Below, piece after piece: positions 53,146 through 61,632 of a DNA stretch of 64,000 bases. How positions within the stretch are numbered: the first letter of the stretch is position 1; each line of letters starts with the position of its first letter. The notes beneath the pieces are model-generated. The model did not search any database. It was given only the letters and a program-made list of their open reading frames with translations, and was not told where the DNA came from. Position numbers and translations under genes: made by a program. The stretch comes from Pseudonocardia sp. TRM90224 (GTDB lineage Bacteria; Actinomycetota; Actinomycetes; Mycobacteriales; Pseudonocardiaceae). Where the stretch lies: positions 62,001 to 126,000 of the forward strand of contig NZ_JAJGSX010000001.1 of assembly GCF_021245725.1 (NCBI RefSeq), in the 5' to 3' direction.

Positions 53146-53614
53146 ACAACTGGTCGAGCTCCTTGAAGACCACCGGGACCTTGTTGTCCAGCACGATCCG
53201 ACCCAGCAGCGCGGCGAGCTCGTCGCGTTCGGAGGTCTCCAACGCGGCCGGGAGCCGCTCGATGCGCCGGCAGGTCTCGGCGTAGAAGGTGTCGGCGAGC
53301 TCGGCACCGTGCGATGTGAGCGCGACCCGAACCGAACGGGCGTCGTGCGCGTCGAGCTCGCGCTGGACCAGCCCGTTGCGCTCGGTCCGATCGACGAGGC
53401 CGGTGATGCTCGACTTCGCGAGGCCCAGGATCGTGCCCAGCTCGCCCATGCCGTACGGCTGCGCCATCAGCACGCAGAGCAGCTGACCCTGCTGCTGGGT
53501 GATGCCGTGCTCGCGTGCCGACTCGGCGTATACGGCGTTCACGAGGAACGCCGAGCGGACCAGCCCGGCGACGACCCCGATCCCAGCCTGTGCAGCCACT
53601 CCGCCCTCGGCCAC
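53144..53614 (-). CDS. MarR-family transcriptional regulator, 156 aa
   Basis: Winged-helix MarR protein: YAESAREHGITQQQGQLLCVLM, LGTILGLAKSSITGLVDRTERNGLVQRELDAHDARSVRVALT and a final helical dimerisation part. GTG at 53614 with GGAGGGGG upstream is fixed by the duplicated leader. It lies 60 bp before the LLM gene on the same strand, separated by its likely operator. Probably represses the LLM gene in response to a small ligand, and maybe the MFS gene. Ligand unknown. Confidence 0.9.
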   Translation of the reverse strand: MAEGGVAAQAGIGVVAGLVRSAFLVNAVYAESAREHGITQQQGQLLCVLMAQPYGMGELGTILGLAKSSITGLVDRTERNGLVQRELDAHDARSVRVALTSHGAELADTFYAETCRRIERLPAALETSERDELAALLGRIVLDNKVPVVFKELDQL

Positions 53615-53680
53615 GCGATTGCCCCCTCCGTCCCTTTCGAACCTACGCGCGAGATCCGTCAGCCGGAAGCACGCGAGGAG
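53601..53680 (-). repeat. Duplicated start/promoter region, copy B (MarR gene)
   Basis: Partner of 52090-52168 in the same orientation. Promoter-like TTCCGG, 17 bp, TAGGTT, ribosome-binding site GGAGGGGG, GTG and codons for AEGGV are kept; differences are few. The copies sit in front of two otherwise unrelated genes, so this is a copied regulatory cassette and not a gene duplication. Confidence 0.7.
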
Positions 53681-53686
53681 GCGACG

Positions 53687-54445
53687 TCAGGTCAGCGTCG
53701 CCCAGAACCGCGTCAGAGCTGTGGCGGCCGCGGCCGGGTCCTGCAGCATCCACCAGTGCCCGAGCCCGTCGAGGCGTTCGGTGCGCGCGCCCAGCCGGGT
53801 CGCCATCTCGGTGGACGCGGCCTCGTCGTCGAACTCGTCGGCGGTCGCCTGCAACACCAGGCCTGCCCCACTCGTCGGGGCGACCAGCTGCGCGCCCCAA
53901 TCGGCGAACGGGTTGGGCACCGCGGAGCGGTAGAGCGCCAGGATGCACTCGCCCATCGTCTCGTCGTAGGCCGCCTGCATGGCCTCGGCGTCCGCCTCCG
54001 GCGCGCCGGCCCGGAGCAGCATGGCCGCGATCTCGCCTCGGTCGCCTCTCCTGGCGAGGCGGGTCTCGGCCATCCGCTTCTCGCCGACGCCGGGCGTCTG
54101 CCACACCTGAGCGATGTCGTGCCAGACGTAGTCGGGATGGAACACCGCGGCGACGTCCACGGCCCAACTTCGCACCGGGACGCCGAGGCCCGTGACCGCA
54201 CGAAGCACCAGCCCCGCCCCCCAGTCGTGTCCGACCAGGTCGATCGGGCCCCCGATGCCCTGCAGAGCTTCGGCCAGCCATGCCGCATACGCGTCCTTGG
54301 TGGACGTGAAACCTGCTGGTCGTTCGGCGCCGAACCCCGACAGGTCGACGGCTACCGCATCGCCTCCCGCGCTACCGAGATGGGCGCGAACGCCGTTCCA
54401 CAGCGCGCTCGTCTCGGGGACGCCGTGCACGAATATTGCCGGCAT
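53687..54445 (-). CDS. Alpha/beta hydrolase, epoxide-hydrolase/dehalogenase-like, 252 aa
   Basis: Fold markers are FVHGVPETSALW (oxyanion HG), the nucleophile elbow VGHDWGAG with Asp74 instead of Ser, and a late LGHWWMLQDP region that supplies the catalytic His. An Asp nucleophile is typical of epoxide hydrolases and haloalkane dehalogenases. Length is normal for small members. ATG at 54445. It is the first of the four co-directional minus-strand genes (hydrolase, MarR, LLM, MFS) and may feed the same small-molecule pathway. Substrate unknown. Confidence 0.88.
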   Translation of the reverse strand: MPAIFVHGVPETSALWNGVRAHLGSAGGDAVAVDLSGFGAERPAGFTSTKDAYAAWLAEALQGIGGPIDLVGHDWGAGLVLRAVTGLGVPVRSWAVDVAAVFHPDYVWHDIAQVWQTPGVGEKRMAETRLARRGDRGEIAAMLLRAGAPEADAEAMQAAYDETMGECILALYRSAVPNPFADWGAQLVAPTSGAGLVLQATADEFDDEAASTEMATRLGARTERLDGLGHWWMLQDPAAAATALTRFWATLT

Positions 54446-54572
54446 TGTTGCCGCCTTCCGATCAGTGGGGCGCCGATCCGCTCACGGCGCATCGTCACTG
54501 GTGAGGCCCGGTACAGACGGTCGGTGGCACCAGGTACGCTCCGCGCACACCAAAGAGTCTGGGGGGATTCCA

Positions 54573-54773
54573 GTGGTTCGAATTGGCACATTCCTTGCCG
54601 TGGTCGGGTTCCTTTCGGTGATCTTGTACTCGTTCACCGATTACCGGATCGCGATCCTGAGCTGGGCCGACCCGTACCAGCCGCTGCTGGGCATCGTGGT
54701 CGGCATCGTCGGCGTCGGCCTGATCGTCGTCAACAAGTTCATGAGCAAGCCCCGCGAGGAGCCCGCTTCCTGA
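54573..54773 (+). CDS. Small membrane protein, 66 aa
   Basis: Starts with GTG at 54573 just after GGGGGG. Two hydrophobic helices (RIGTFLAVVGFLSVILYSF and LLGIVVGIVGVGLIVVNKFM) joined by a loop DYRIAILSWADPYQP, and a short charged tail KPREEPAS. A typical two-helix actinobacterial hypothetical protein. Its stop is 13 bp from the GNAT gene's end (convergent). I know no function. Confidence 0.75.
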   Translation: MVRIGTFLAVVGFLSVILYSFTDYRIAILSWADPYQPLLGIVVGIVGVGLIVVNKFMSKPREEPAS

Positions 54774-54786
54774 TCTGCCTGGGTGG

Positions 54787-55356
54787 TCACCCTGGGTCGA
54801 CGACCCGGGTGACCACCCAGCGGTGCGGTGCGATCGGCCTGGTCCGCACGAATCCGTGGTTCTCGAACGCGGCCATCGGTCCTGTGTGCAGGAAGGAGCC
54901 GGCGACCTTCCGGTCGTCGGTCTCCTCCGGGTAACCCTCGACGCGCCCGCCGCCGTACCGGCTGATCTGGAGGAGCGCACCGCCGAGGGCCGCGTCCGCG
55001 ACTCCGCGGCCGCGCAGGCCCTTGCCTGTGAAGAAGCAGGTGACGCGCCAGTCGGGCAGCGTGGTGAGCTCCTTCTCGTACCGACGTCGGCTCTTGACCT
55101 CGGGGAGCTCCTCGGGCGAACCGAACTGGCACCAGCCCAGGCAGCGTTCGCCGTCGAACACGAGTGCGGCGTGGGTGCGGCCTTCGCGGACCCGTTGCTC
55201 CTTCTCGGCGCGGTTCTGCGCGGGGGTGCGTCCCTTTCCCAGCTTGATGTGGAAGCCGACGCACCAGCAGCCGCCCCACACCCCGTTGTTCTCCCCGACG
55301 AGCTGGGCGAACGCGACCCAGGTGGTCTCGTCGAGCGGCCGAACCACGTAGGCCAT
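54787..55356 (-). CDS. GNAT-family N-acetyltransferase, 189 aa
   Basis: GNAT fold: RPLDETTWVAFAQLVGEN, a mid-section with HAALVFDGERCLGWCQFGS, then the acetyl-CoA region VTCFFTGKGLRGRGVADAAL and FENHGFVRTR near the end. A WGGCWCVGF stretch near residue 30 holds two Cys. This is a small-molecule or protein acetyltransferase with unknown substrate. ATG at 55356 is chosen (a GTG precedes it directly). It is 15 bp downstream of the MBL-fold gene on the same strand, probably one operon. Confidence 0.85.
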   Translation of the reverse strand: MAYVVRPLDETTWVAFAQLVGENNGVWGGCWCVGFHIKLGKGRTPAQNRAEKEQRVREGRTHAALVFDGERCLGWCQFGSPEELPEVKSRRRYEKELTTLPDWRVTCFFTGKGLRGRGVADAALGGALLQISRYGGGRVEGYPEETDDRKVAGSFLHTGPMAAFENHGFVRTRPIAPHRWVVTRVVDPG

Positions 55357-55371
55357 CACCGCACCCCCAGG

Positions 55372-56130
55372 TCAGAGCTTCGCCGACGCCCCCGGCGTCA
55401 GGTCGACGAGCACCTCGGACCTGCCCGCTTCGGCGAAGGCCTTGATCACGTCGTCGGCGCCTTGGGTGAAGTGTGCCCAACCGTCCTGGTGGACGGGAAT
55501 CACCGCGCGGGCGCCGAGCAATGCCGCTGCCCGCGCGGCCAGCTCGGCGGTCAGGGTGAGGAAGACGTCGCCGCGGGCCGCCACTTTGGCCGCGCCGACG
55601 TTGAGGACGGCGATCTCGATGTCGGGGAACCGCTCCGCGACCACGGTGACGACGTCGAGCGCGGCGTTGTCACCGCTGATGTAGACCGTCGGCCAGCCCC
55701 CGGCCTCGAGCACGAACCCGATCACGGGCCCGTTGCGCAGCCCGACCTCCGGGGATCCGTGCACGGCCGGCGTGGCGGTGACCCGCACATCTCCGACGTC
55801 CGCGTGGTCGAAGGCGCGCAACCCCGTCGCGGGCGATCCAAGCCGTGCGGCGCCGGCCGCGGTGGTGAACACCTGCGGCGCCTGCAGCGCGAACTCGCGG
55901 CCGGCGGGGTCGAGGTTGTCGGCGTGGTGGTCGTGCGAGATCAGCACCGCGTCGACCGGCCCGATCTCGTCGGGGGTCGCAGCGGGCCCGACGAGCTTCG
56001 TCAGCGTGACCGGCCCACTCTGCTTCTCCCCCGGCTCGTCGAACGTCGGATCAACCACGAACCGCAATCCGGCGTAGTCGATGACCGCCGTCGGCCCACC
56101 CACCGCCCACACACCCACTGTCGTCTGCAC
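55372..56130 (-). CDS. MBL-fold metallo-hydrolase (UlaG-like), 252 aa
   Basis: Metallo-beta-lactamase fold: AVIDYAGLRFVVDPTFDEP, metal-binding VLISHDHHADNLD (His66, His68, Asp71; the usual last His is Asn), TPAVHGSPE, YISGDNAALD and VIPVHQDGWAHF. Close to lactonases of the UlaG group. Substrate not known. GTG at 56130 has no clear ribosome-binding site. The GNAT gene follows on the same strand. Upstream lies a repeat-rich gap. Confidence 0.88.
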   Translation of the reverse strand: MQTTVGVWAVGGPTAVIDYAGLRFVVDPTFDEPGEKQSGPVTLTKLVGPAATPDEIGPVDAVLISHDHHADNLDPAGREFALQAPQVFTTAAGAARLGSPATGLRAFDHADVGDVRVTATPAVHGSPEVGLRNGPVIGFVLEAGGWPTVYISGDNAALDVVTVVAERFPDIEIAVLNVGAAKVAARGDVFLTLTAELAARAAALLGARAVIPVHQDGWAHFTQGADDVIKAFAEAGRSEVLVDLTPGASAKL

Positions 56131-56203
56131 ACCCCCGACGCTACGAGCCCAAACCTAACTGGTCAAGAGCCCTGAACTGGTTAGCCAGCAGGAACCGGCC
56201 CCC

Positions 56204-56272
56204 AACTTCCCCACCGTTTTGTGCACATGCGCGCTCCCCAACCGCGCAAGTGCACAAAACGATGGGGAACTT
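56204..56272. repeat. Long imperfect palindrome, 30-bp arms
   Basis: Arms at 56204-56233 and 56243-56272 pair at 27 of 30 positions around loop CTCCCCAAC; core CGTTTTGTGCAC. It lies upstream of the MBL gene in a 490-bp gene-free gap that also holds the tandem repeats at 56311-56490 and the G/C hairpins. Possibly a MITE-like or REP element or a very strong hairpin. Confidence 0.65.
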
Positions 56273-56310
56273 CGCAACGGGAGGGACGCAGGGAACTCAA
56301 CCCACGGCGC

Positions 56311-56496
56311 GAGGAGCGAAGCGACCTCCCTCCAGGAGAGGAGCGAAGCGACCTCCCGCCAGGAGAGGAGCGAAGCGAACTCGCAACCCCACGCGAGGAG
56401 CGAAGCGAACTCCCGCCAGGAGAGGAGCGAAGCGAACTCGACCACACGGGAGGAGCGAAGCGAACTCCCGAACGGGCGGACCGAAGCAAACGCAAC
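56311..56496. repeat. Tandem GAGGAGCGAAGCGA repeats, six copies plus one degenerate
   Basis: GAGGAGCGAAGCGA starts at 56311, 56338, 56365, 56395, 56422 and 56450, giving periods of 27, 27, 30, 27 and 28 bp; a decayed version (ACCGAAGCAAACG) follows near 56479. Each unit ends in an A/C-CTC tail that can fold back on GAG. Spacers vary slightly. Too short and irregular for CRISPR. Similar GAGCGAAGCGA strings are dispersed repeats in many actinobacteria (from memory). No gene overlaps it. Confidence 0.75.
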
Positions 56497-56510
56497 CACA
56501 AGCGATGGGG

Positions 56511-56562
56511 GTCCGGGGGCGCAGCCCCCGGCTGGGGGGTGTGGGGGGCTCGGCCCCCCACA
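56511..56562. repeat. Two strong GC hairpins
   Basis: CCGGGGGC-GCA-GCCCCCGG (56513-56531) and GGGGGG-C-TCG-G-CCCCCC (about 56541-56561) stand in tandem after the repeat array. They may end transcription or be part of the same dispersed repeat family. No ORF lies here. Confidence 0.65.
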
Positions 56563-56583
56563 GCAACACCGAACACAAGACAA

Positions 56584-56619
56584 AGGTGAGCGCCCCCCGC
56601 GAACAGGGGTCGCCCACCT
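56584..56619 (-). terminator. Terminator of ssrA
   Basis: Arms AGGTGAGCGCCCCC (56584-56597) and GGGGTCGCCCACCT (56606-56619) pair with two mismatches, loop CGCGAACA. It sits directly after the tmRNA 3' end. Confidence 0.7.
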
Positions 56620-56621
56620 TG

Positions 56622-56995
56622 TGGAGGTGCCGGGAATCGAACCCGGGTCCTCCGTTGCTTCACAAGGGCTTCTCCGTGTGCAGTCCGCGTTGCCTCTACT
56701 CGGATCCACCGGTCATGCGGACGAGCCGGTGTGACGATCCCAGTCGCTGTTTGGTGTCCCTGACCGCCCCGCGACCGGGCGGTCAGGTTAGTTCCCTAGC
56801 TGATGCCGGGCTCCGGGGCGGGAACGCCCCCGGTCCGACAGACCGTCAGCTCAGCCCGCGAGGGCGTAAGCAGTCTGGTCGTGCGACTTTTCAGTGGCAC
56901 TTATTGTTTTGCGACACATGGTTAACGAGATCATCGTCGCCTTCCTCGACACGCTTCCCCTTGATCGACAGCCGGAGTCGAAACCGTTCACCCCC
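56622..56995 (-). ncRNA. ssrA: tmRNA (transfer-messenger RNA)
   Basis: 374 nt, minus strand. The ends form the tRNA-like acceptor (GGGGGTG with CACCTCC, including a G3-U wobble needed for alanylation) and the TpsiC arm GGGTTCGATTCCC. The characteristic GGTTTCGACT follows the 5' acceptor. The tag reading frame (56851-56898) starts with GCC and encodes ATEKSHDQTAYALAG then TGA. CCA is not encoded. A possible -10 box (TATCCT, 57025-57030) lies upstream. It frees stalled ribosomes together with SmpB, whose gene is 1.1 kb upstream on the same strand. Confidence 0.95.
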
Positions 56996-57200
56996 TTGCA
57001 CGCCCGGCGGTCGGGCGTCCGGACAGGATAACGCGTTCGGGGCGGGGGATCATCCCGGTTAGCCCGGAGGGGCGCAGCGGCGCACCCGAGTGACGCGGCT
57101 CACACCTGGTTCACCCAACGGTTCGGCCGCGGATCACGTCATCCCGCATATGCCGGCTCCGCCCGAGCGAGGGGATCGGGCGGGGTCGGCAACCCAGGGG

Positions 57201-58109
57201 TCAGAGGCCGAGGAGGCGGGCCGGGTTGTCGTGCAGGACGCCGCGCAGGAACGGCGCACCGAGTCGCTCGTCGGCCGCGGCCCAGCCTGCGATGGCGCGC
57301 ACCTGCTCGGCGTAGTCGTACGGGATGTTGGGGAAGTCGGTGCCGAGCACCACGCGGTCGGCCACGTCGGCGAGCCGCGCGGCCCAGTCGGGCGGGAGCG
57401 GGGCCATGTCCTCGCTGAACGCAGTGCCGACCATCGTCGTGTCGATCCGCACGTTCTCGAAGCGGTGGACGAGGTCGAGCGCTCCGACGTAATCGGGCAT
57501 GCCCGCGTGCGCGAGCACGACGGGCAGCCGCGGGTGGGCCGCGAGCACCTCGCCGAAGACGTCGAGCCCGGTGTAGGTGCCGCGCAGCGGCCCGTCGCCG
57601 CAGTGCACGACGGCGGGCACGCCCGCCTCGGCGAGCAGCCCCCACGCGTCGCGCAGCAGCGGGTCGCGCGGGTCGAACGCGCCGACCTGCACGTGCACTT
57701 TGACGATCTTCGCGCCGGCTTCGACCGCCGCGCGGAGGTACTCGACGACGTCCGGTTCGGGGTACAGCGTGGCGGTCGGGACGGCGGCCGGGGTGCGTGC
57801 GGCGAACTCGGTGACCCACTCGGTGAGCCAGCGCCCCATCCCCGGCTTGTGCGGGTAGACGAGCGGCGCGTAGGTGCGCACGCCGAGCTTCTCCAGCACC
57901 GCAACACGTTCCGCCTCGGGCAAGCGGTAGTGCACGGGCCAGGCCGCTCCGTAGTGCGTCTGCGCCTTGTCGAAGTAGGCCCAGACCTTCCGCATCACCG
58001 GCTCGGGCAGGAAGTGCACGTGCACGTCGACGAGCCCCGGCAGGCCGAGCTCGGCCGTGAACCGCGGGACGTCGTCGTCGGAGACGGGCGGAGCAGGCAG
58101 CGCCGTCAC
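57201..58109 (-). CDS. Amidohydrolase family protein, 302 aa
   Basis: TIM-barrel metal hydrolase: VDVHVHFLPEPVM (metal HxH), VVHCGDGPLRG, VVLAHAGMPDY and VVLGTDFPNIPYDY (metal Asp). This is the amidohydrolase-2/ACMSD-type pattern, which acts on aromatic carboxylates or lactones. GTG at 58109, 4 nt after the smpB stop, so it is cotranscribed with smpB. Gene order smpB, this gene, ssrA; its biological link to ribosome rescue is probably only positional. Substrate unknown. Confidence 0.9.
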   Translation of the reverse strand: MTALPAPPVSDDDVPRFTAELGLPGLVDVHVHFLPEPVMRKVWAYFDKAQTHYGAAWPVHYRLPEAERVAVLEKLGVRTYAPLVYPHKPGMGRWLTEWVTEFAARTPAAVPTATLYPEPDVVEYLRAAVEAGAKIVKVHVQVGAFDPRDPLLRDAWGLLAEAGVPAVVHCGDGPLRGTYTGLDVFGEVLAAHPRLPVVLAHAGMPDYVGALDLVHRFENVRIDTTMVGTAFSEDMAPLPPDWAARLADVADRVVLGTDFPNIPYDYAEQVRAIAGWAAADERLGAPFLRGVLHDNPARLLGL

Positions 58110-58113
58110 CGGG

Positions 58114-58602
58114 TCACCGGCGCAGCTCCCGCGCCCGCCCCTTCGCAGCGCGCCCGTAGGCGCGCTGGATCTCCCGGTCGGCGTCGCGCTTGGCGAGGTC
58201 GGTGCGCTTGTCGTAGGTGCGCTTGCCCTTGGCGAGCGCGAGCTCGCACTTGACCTTGCCGTCGGAGAAGTACAGCGAGAGCGGGACGAGCGTCAGGCCG
58301 CCCTCGCGGATCTTGCCGATGAGCCGCTCGATCTCGCCCTTGTGCAGCAGGAGCTTGCGGGTGCGGCGCGGCTCGTGGTTCGTCCATGTCCCCAGCGCGT
58401 ACTCGGCGATGTGCAGCGCACGCAGCCAGACCTCGCCGTCGTCGACGGTGGCGAACGCGTCGACCAGCGACGCCCTGCCCAGGCGGAGGCTCTTGACCTC
58501 CGTGCCCATCAGCACGACGCCCGCCTCGTACGTGTCGATGATCGTGTAGTCGTGCCGTGCCTTGCGGTTCTGCGCGATCACCGAGCGGCCCTTCTCCTTC
58601 AC
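58114..58602 (-). CDS. smpB: SsrA-binding protein SmpB, 162 aa
   Basis: Clear Smp[86 protein letters not shown], and the basic tail with [19 protein letters not shown]. It binds tmRNA and the ribosome in trans-translation. ATG at 58602. It is followed 4 nt later by the amidohydrolase, with ssrA beyond that. Order with ftsE-ftsX-prfB is the conserved actinobacterial one. Confidence 0.98.
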   Translation of the reverse strand: MKEKGRSVIAQNRKARHDYTIIDTYEAGVVLMGTEVKSLRLGRASLVDAFATVDDGEVWLRALHIAEYALGTWTNHEPRRTRKLLLHKGEIERLIGKIREGGLTLVPLSLYFSDGKVKCELALAKGKRTYDKRTDLAKRDADREIQRAYGRAAKGRARELRR

Positions 58603-58648
58603 CGCTCCAGCCTACGCGGAGGGCGATGATCCGCCGACCGGGTTCGGG

Positions 58649-59551
58649 TCAGAGGCGCACGTAGAGCCGCAGCGTGATGTACCCGGTGATCGCGGCGATG
58701 CCGGCGCCGATCATCACGAGGATCGGCGAGACCCAGATGATGTCGGCGATCTCGATCGGCGGCACCACGCCGTTGGAGACGATCCCGCTCAGCAGCGAGT
58801 CGATGAACAGGAACTTGCCGGTGATCAGCCCGCCGACCGCGATCAGCGCGCCGATCACGCCGGTGACGACGGCCTCGATGAGGAACGGCAGCTGCGTGTA
58901 CCAGCGCGTCGCGCCGACGAGCCGCATCACACCGACCTCGGTCCGCCGGGTGAACGCGGAGACCTGGACGGTGTTGGAGATCAGCAGCAACGCCGCGATC
59001 GCCTGCACGAGCGCCAGCGCGAACGTCACGTTGCGGACGCCGCCGAGGAAGTCGAACAGTTTCGAGACGACATCGCGCTGGTCGATCACGTTGTGCACGC
59101 CGACCTGGTCGGTCATCGCCTGCCGCACGGCCTGCGCACCCGCTGCCTGGTCGGAGAGGCGCACGCGCAGCGTCGCCGGCAGCGACTGCGGCCGCACGAG
59201 GTCGGCCAGCGTCTGCCCTGCGAAGAGCTTCTGGTAGCGCTCGTACGCCGACTGCTGGTTCTCGAACCGGACCGACTCGACCCCCTGGGTGCCCTCCAGC
59301 CGCGACTTGACCGCGGCACAGATCGCCTGGGTGCAGTCGGTGTCGGATGCGGAGACGTCGGCGGTGAGCGCGACCTGCACCTCGACGCGGTCGCTGTAGA
59401 GCTCTTCGGTGCGGTCGATGGTGCGCACGGCGAGCAAGCCGGTACCGACGAGGCCGAGCGAGATCGCGGTGGTGAGCACCATCGCGATCGTCATCGTGAC
59501 GTTGCGGCGAAGGCCGGTGAAGACCTCCCTGGCGACAAAATCAGCGCGCAC
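58649..59551 (-). CDS. ftsX: Cell-division protein FtsX, 300 aa
   Basis: FtsX topology: N-terminal TM helix (NVTMTIAMVLTTAISLGLVGTGLL), large extracellular loop (about residues 45-165) and three TM helices in the second half (FALALVQAIAALLLISNTVQ, LIEAVVTGVIGALIAVGGLI, ILVMIGAGIAAITGYITL). With FtsE it makes the ABC-like complex that activates cell-wall hydrolases at the septum. GTG at 59551, 2 nt after the ftsE stop, so they are coupled. 300 aa is typical for actinobacteria. Confidence 0.97.
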   Translation of the reverse strand: MRADFVAREVFTGLRRNVTMTIAMVLTTAISLGLVGTGLLAVRTIDRTEELYSDRVEVQVALTADVSASDTDCTQAICAAVKSRLEGTQGVESVRFENQQSAYERYQKLFAGQTLADLVRPQSLPATLRVRLSDQAAGAQAVRQAMTDQVGVHNVIDQRDVVSKLFDFLGGVRNVTFALALVQAIAALLLISNTVQVSAFTRRTEVGVMRLVGATRWYTQLPFLIEAVVTGVIGALIAVGGLITGKFLFIDSLLSGIVSNGVVPPIEIADIIWVSPILVMIGAGIAAITGYITLRLYVRL

Positions 59552-59553
59552 CG

Positions 59554-60243
59554 CTACCGCCCCACGCCGTAAACGGCGCGCGACTCGTCGCGGACGACCT
59601 GCCCCATGTGCAGCTCGACGACCCTGCGGCGCATCGAGTCGACGATCGAGTGGTCGTGCGTCGCCATCAGGACGGTCGTGCCGGTGCGGTTGATGCGCTC
59701 CAGCAGCAGCATGATGTCCTGGCTGGTGTCGGGGTCGAGGTTCCCCGTCGGCTCGTCGGCGATCAGCACCAGCGGCCGGTTCACGAATGCCCGCGCCATC
59801 GCGACTCGCTGCTGCTCGCCGCCGGAGAGCTCGTGCGGCATCCGGTCGGCCTTGCCCTCCAGCCCGACCAGCTCCAGCACCTCCGGCACCACCTTGCGCA
59901 CGGTGCTGCTCGGCTTGCCGATCACTTCGAGCGCGAAGGCGACGTTGCCGCCGACGGTCTTGTTCGGCAGCAGCCGGAAGTCCTGGAAGACGCACCCGAT
60001 GCGCTGGCGCAGCCGCGGGACGCGGCGGCGGGGGAGCTTCGCCACGTTGAGATCGGAGACGAAGATGTTGCCCTTCGTGGGGACGTCCTCACGCAGGAGC
60101 AGGCGAAGGAACGTCGACTTCCCGGAACCCGAGGGCCCGATGAGGAAGACGAACTCCCCCCGTTCGACGTTCACCGACACGCGATCCAGCGCGGGGCGCG
60201 TGGACGTCTTGTAGAGCTTGGTGACGCGTTCGAGGCGGATCAC
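59554..60243 (-). CDS. ftsE: Cell-division ATP-binding protein FtsE, 229 aa
   Basis: ABC ATPase: Walker [15 protein letters not shown] (Lys42), Q-loop region, signature [14 protein letters not shown], Walker [13 protein letters not shown], and switch His in [10 protein letters not shown]. Length and gene pairing with ftsX establish the identity. ATG at 60243. It lies downstream of prfB across 230 bp that contains a 22-bp palindrome. Confidence 0.98.
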   Translation of the reverse strand: MIRLERVTKLYKTSTRPALDRVSVNVERGEFVFLIGPSGSGKSTFLRLLLREDVPTKGNIFVSDLNVAKLPRRRVPRLRQRIGCVFQDFRLLPNKTVGGNVAFALEVIGKPSSTVRKVVPEVLELVGLEGKADRMPHELSGGEQQRVAMARAFVNRPLVLIADEPTGNLDPDTSQDIMLLLERINRTGTTVLMATHDHSIVDSMRRRVVELHMGQVVRDESRAVYGVGR

Positions 60244-60364
60244 GACGGAGGACGGTACCCGCCGCGGCTCCCAGGTCCTTCATCAGACCCGCCCCCTCGG
60301 CGACCAGCTCGTACCGCTCGGCACATCGAACCCGATCGCCCTGCATCGTGTGCGTCTCGCACGC

Positions 60365-60423
60365 GAGGGCAGGAAAGCCACTTTCCGGCCCTCACAGGGC
60401 AGGAAAGTGGCTTTCCTGCCCTC
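60365..60423. repeat. 22-bp perfect palindrome between prfB and ftsE
   Basis: Arms at 60365-60386 and 60402-60423 (GAGGGCAGGAAAGCCACTTTCC and its reverse complement, given here as GAGGGCAGGAAAG plus CCACTTTCC) with a 15-nt loop. It lies 50 bp past the prfB stop on the minus strand and may act as a terminator or dispersed REP element. The remainder of the 230-bp gap shows no ORF. Confidence 0.7.
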
Positions 60424-60474
60424 CCCAGCACCCACCTCGCCGGCACACCCGTGGTGCCGGGTGGGGAGCACCAG

Positions 60475-61581
60475 CTACGCGTCGGCGGTCTGGCTGCGCC
60501 GCCAGCGGATGCCGGCCTCGATGAACCCGTCGATGTCACCGTCGAGCACGGCGGTGGGATTGCCGACCTCGTACTCGGTGCGCAGGTCCTTCACCATCTG
60601 GTACGGGTGCAGGACGTAGGAGCGCATCTGGTTGCCCCACGACGAGCCGGTGTCCTTGAGCGAGTCCATCAGGGCCCGCTCCTCCTGCCGCCGCCGTTCG
60701 AGCAGCTTGGCCTGCAGCACCATCATCGCCGAGGCCTTGTTCTGGATCTGCGAGCGCTCGTTCTGGCAGGAGACGACGATGCCGGTCGGCAGGTGCGTGA
60801 GCCGCACCGCGGAGTCGGTCGTGTTGACGCCCTGCCCGCCGGGCCCTGAGGAGCGGTATACGTCGACCCGCAGGTCCTTCTCGTCGATCTCGATGTGGTC
60901 GGTGGTCTCGACGACGGGCGCGACCTCGACGCCGGCGAACGACGTCTGGCGGCGGGCCTGGTTGTCGAACGGCGAGATCCGGACGAGCCGGTGGGTGCCC
61001 TGCTCCACCGAGAGCGTCCCGTACGCGAACGGGGCGTGCACCTGGAACGTGGCCGACTTGATGCCGGCCTCCTCCGCGTAGGACGTGTCGTAGACGTCCA
61101 CCGAGTAGCCGTGGCGCTCGGCCCAGCGCAGGTACATCCGCATCAGCATCTCGGCGAAGTCGGCCGCGTCGACGCCGCCGGCCTCCGAGCGGATCGTCAC
61201 GAGCGCCTCGCGCTCGTCGTACTCGCCGGAGAGCAGCGTGCGCACTTCGAGCGAGGAGATCTCCTCGCGCAGCTTGCCGCGCTCGCTGTCGGCATCGGCG
61301 ATCGCCGACTCGTCGGACTCGTCCTCGGCCAGTTCGTAGAGCACCGGCAGGTCTTCGAGCCTGCGGCGCAGGTCTTCGAGCCGCCGGAGCGTGCCTTGGG
61401 CGTGCGCCAGCCGGCTGGTGACCTTCTGCGCCGCGTCGGTGTCGTTCCACAGGTCGGGTTGGCCGGCCTGGTCGGACAGGTCGTCGATCTCGGCGCGCAG
61501 CGCAGGCAGGTCGGTGACCGCCTCGATGCTCCCCAGCGTGTCGGAGAGGTCCTTCAGGTCGGCCGCGGCGTCGGGGTTCAC
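60475..61581 (-). CDS. prfB: Peptide chain release factor 2, 368 aa
   Basis: RF2 with the stop-codon recognition tripeptide SPF (residues about 203-205, giving UGA/UAA reading) and the peptidyl-hydrolysis motif [11 protein letters not shown] (GGQ 248-250). GTG at 61581 begins [13 protein letters not shown]. No programmed +1 frameshift is present; the frame is continuous from the start, as in other actinobacteria. It lies upstream of ftsE on the same strand. Confidence 0.98.
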   Translation of the reverse strand: MNPDAAADLKDLSDTLGSIEAVTDLPALRAEIDDLSDQAGQPDLWNDTDAAQKVTSRLAHAQGTLRRLEDLRRRLEDLPVLYELAEDESDESAIADADSERGKLREEISSLEVRTLLSGEYDEREALVTIRSEAGGVDAADFAEMLMRMYLRWAERHGYSVDVYDTSYAEEAGIKSATFQVHAPFAYGTLSVEQGTHRLVRISPFDNQARRQTSFAGVEVAPVVETTDHIEIDEKDLRVDVYRSSGPGGQGVNTTDSAVRLTHLPTGIVVSCQNERSQIQNKASAMMVLQAKLLERRRQEERALMDSLKDTGSSWGNQMRSYVLHPYQMVKDLRTEYEVGNPTAVLDGDIDGFIEAGIRWRRSQTADA

Positions 61582-61632
61582 AACGGTCCAGGCTACGCGT
61601 CTACCGCCGGTCGACTCCCCGGCACCGGGCAA

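Noticed and set aside
52142-54934. Long plus-strand frame across LLM, MarR and hydrolase genes
   Set aside because: Crosses three well-supported minus-strand genes and a regulatory palindrome; shadow frame.
56311-56496. CRISPR array
   Set aside because: Repeats are only 14-20 bp with nearly constant, related spacers of about 10 bp; no cas genes in the window.
56219-57062. Several plus-strand frames over the repeat array and ssrA
   Set aside because: Their codons are made of tandem repeats (ARSEA/RGAKR-type periodic peptides) and cross the tmRNA; not genes.
60475-61581. Programmed +1 frameshift in prfB
   Set aside because: The frame is continuous from GTG to the stop with no early UGA slippery site.
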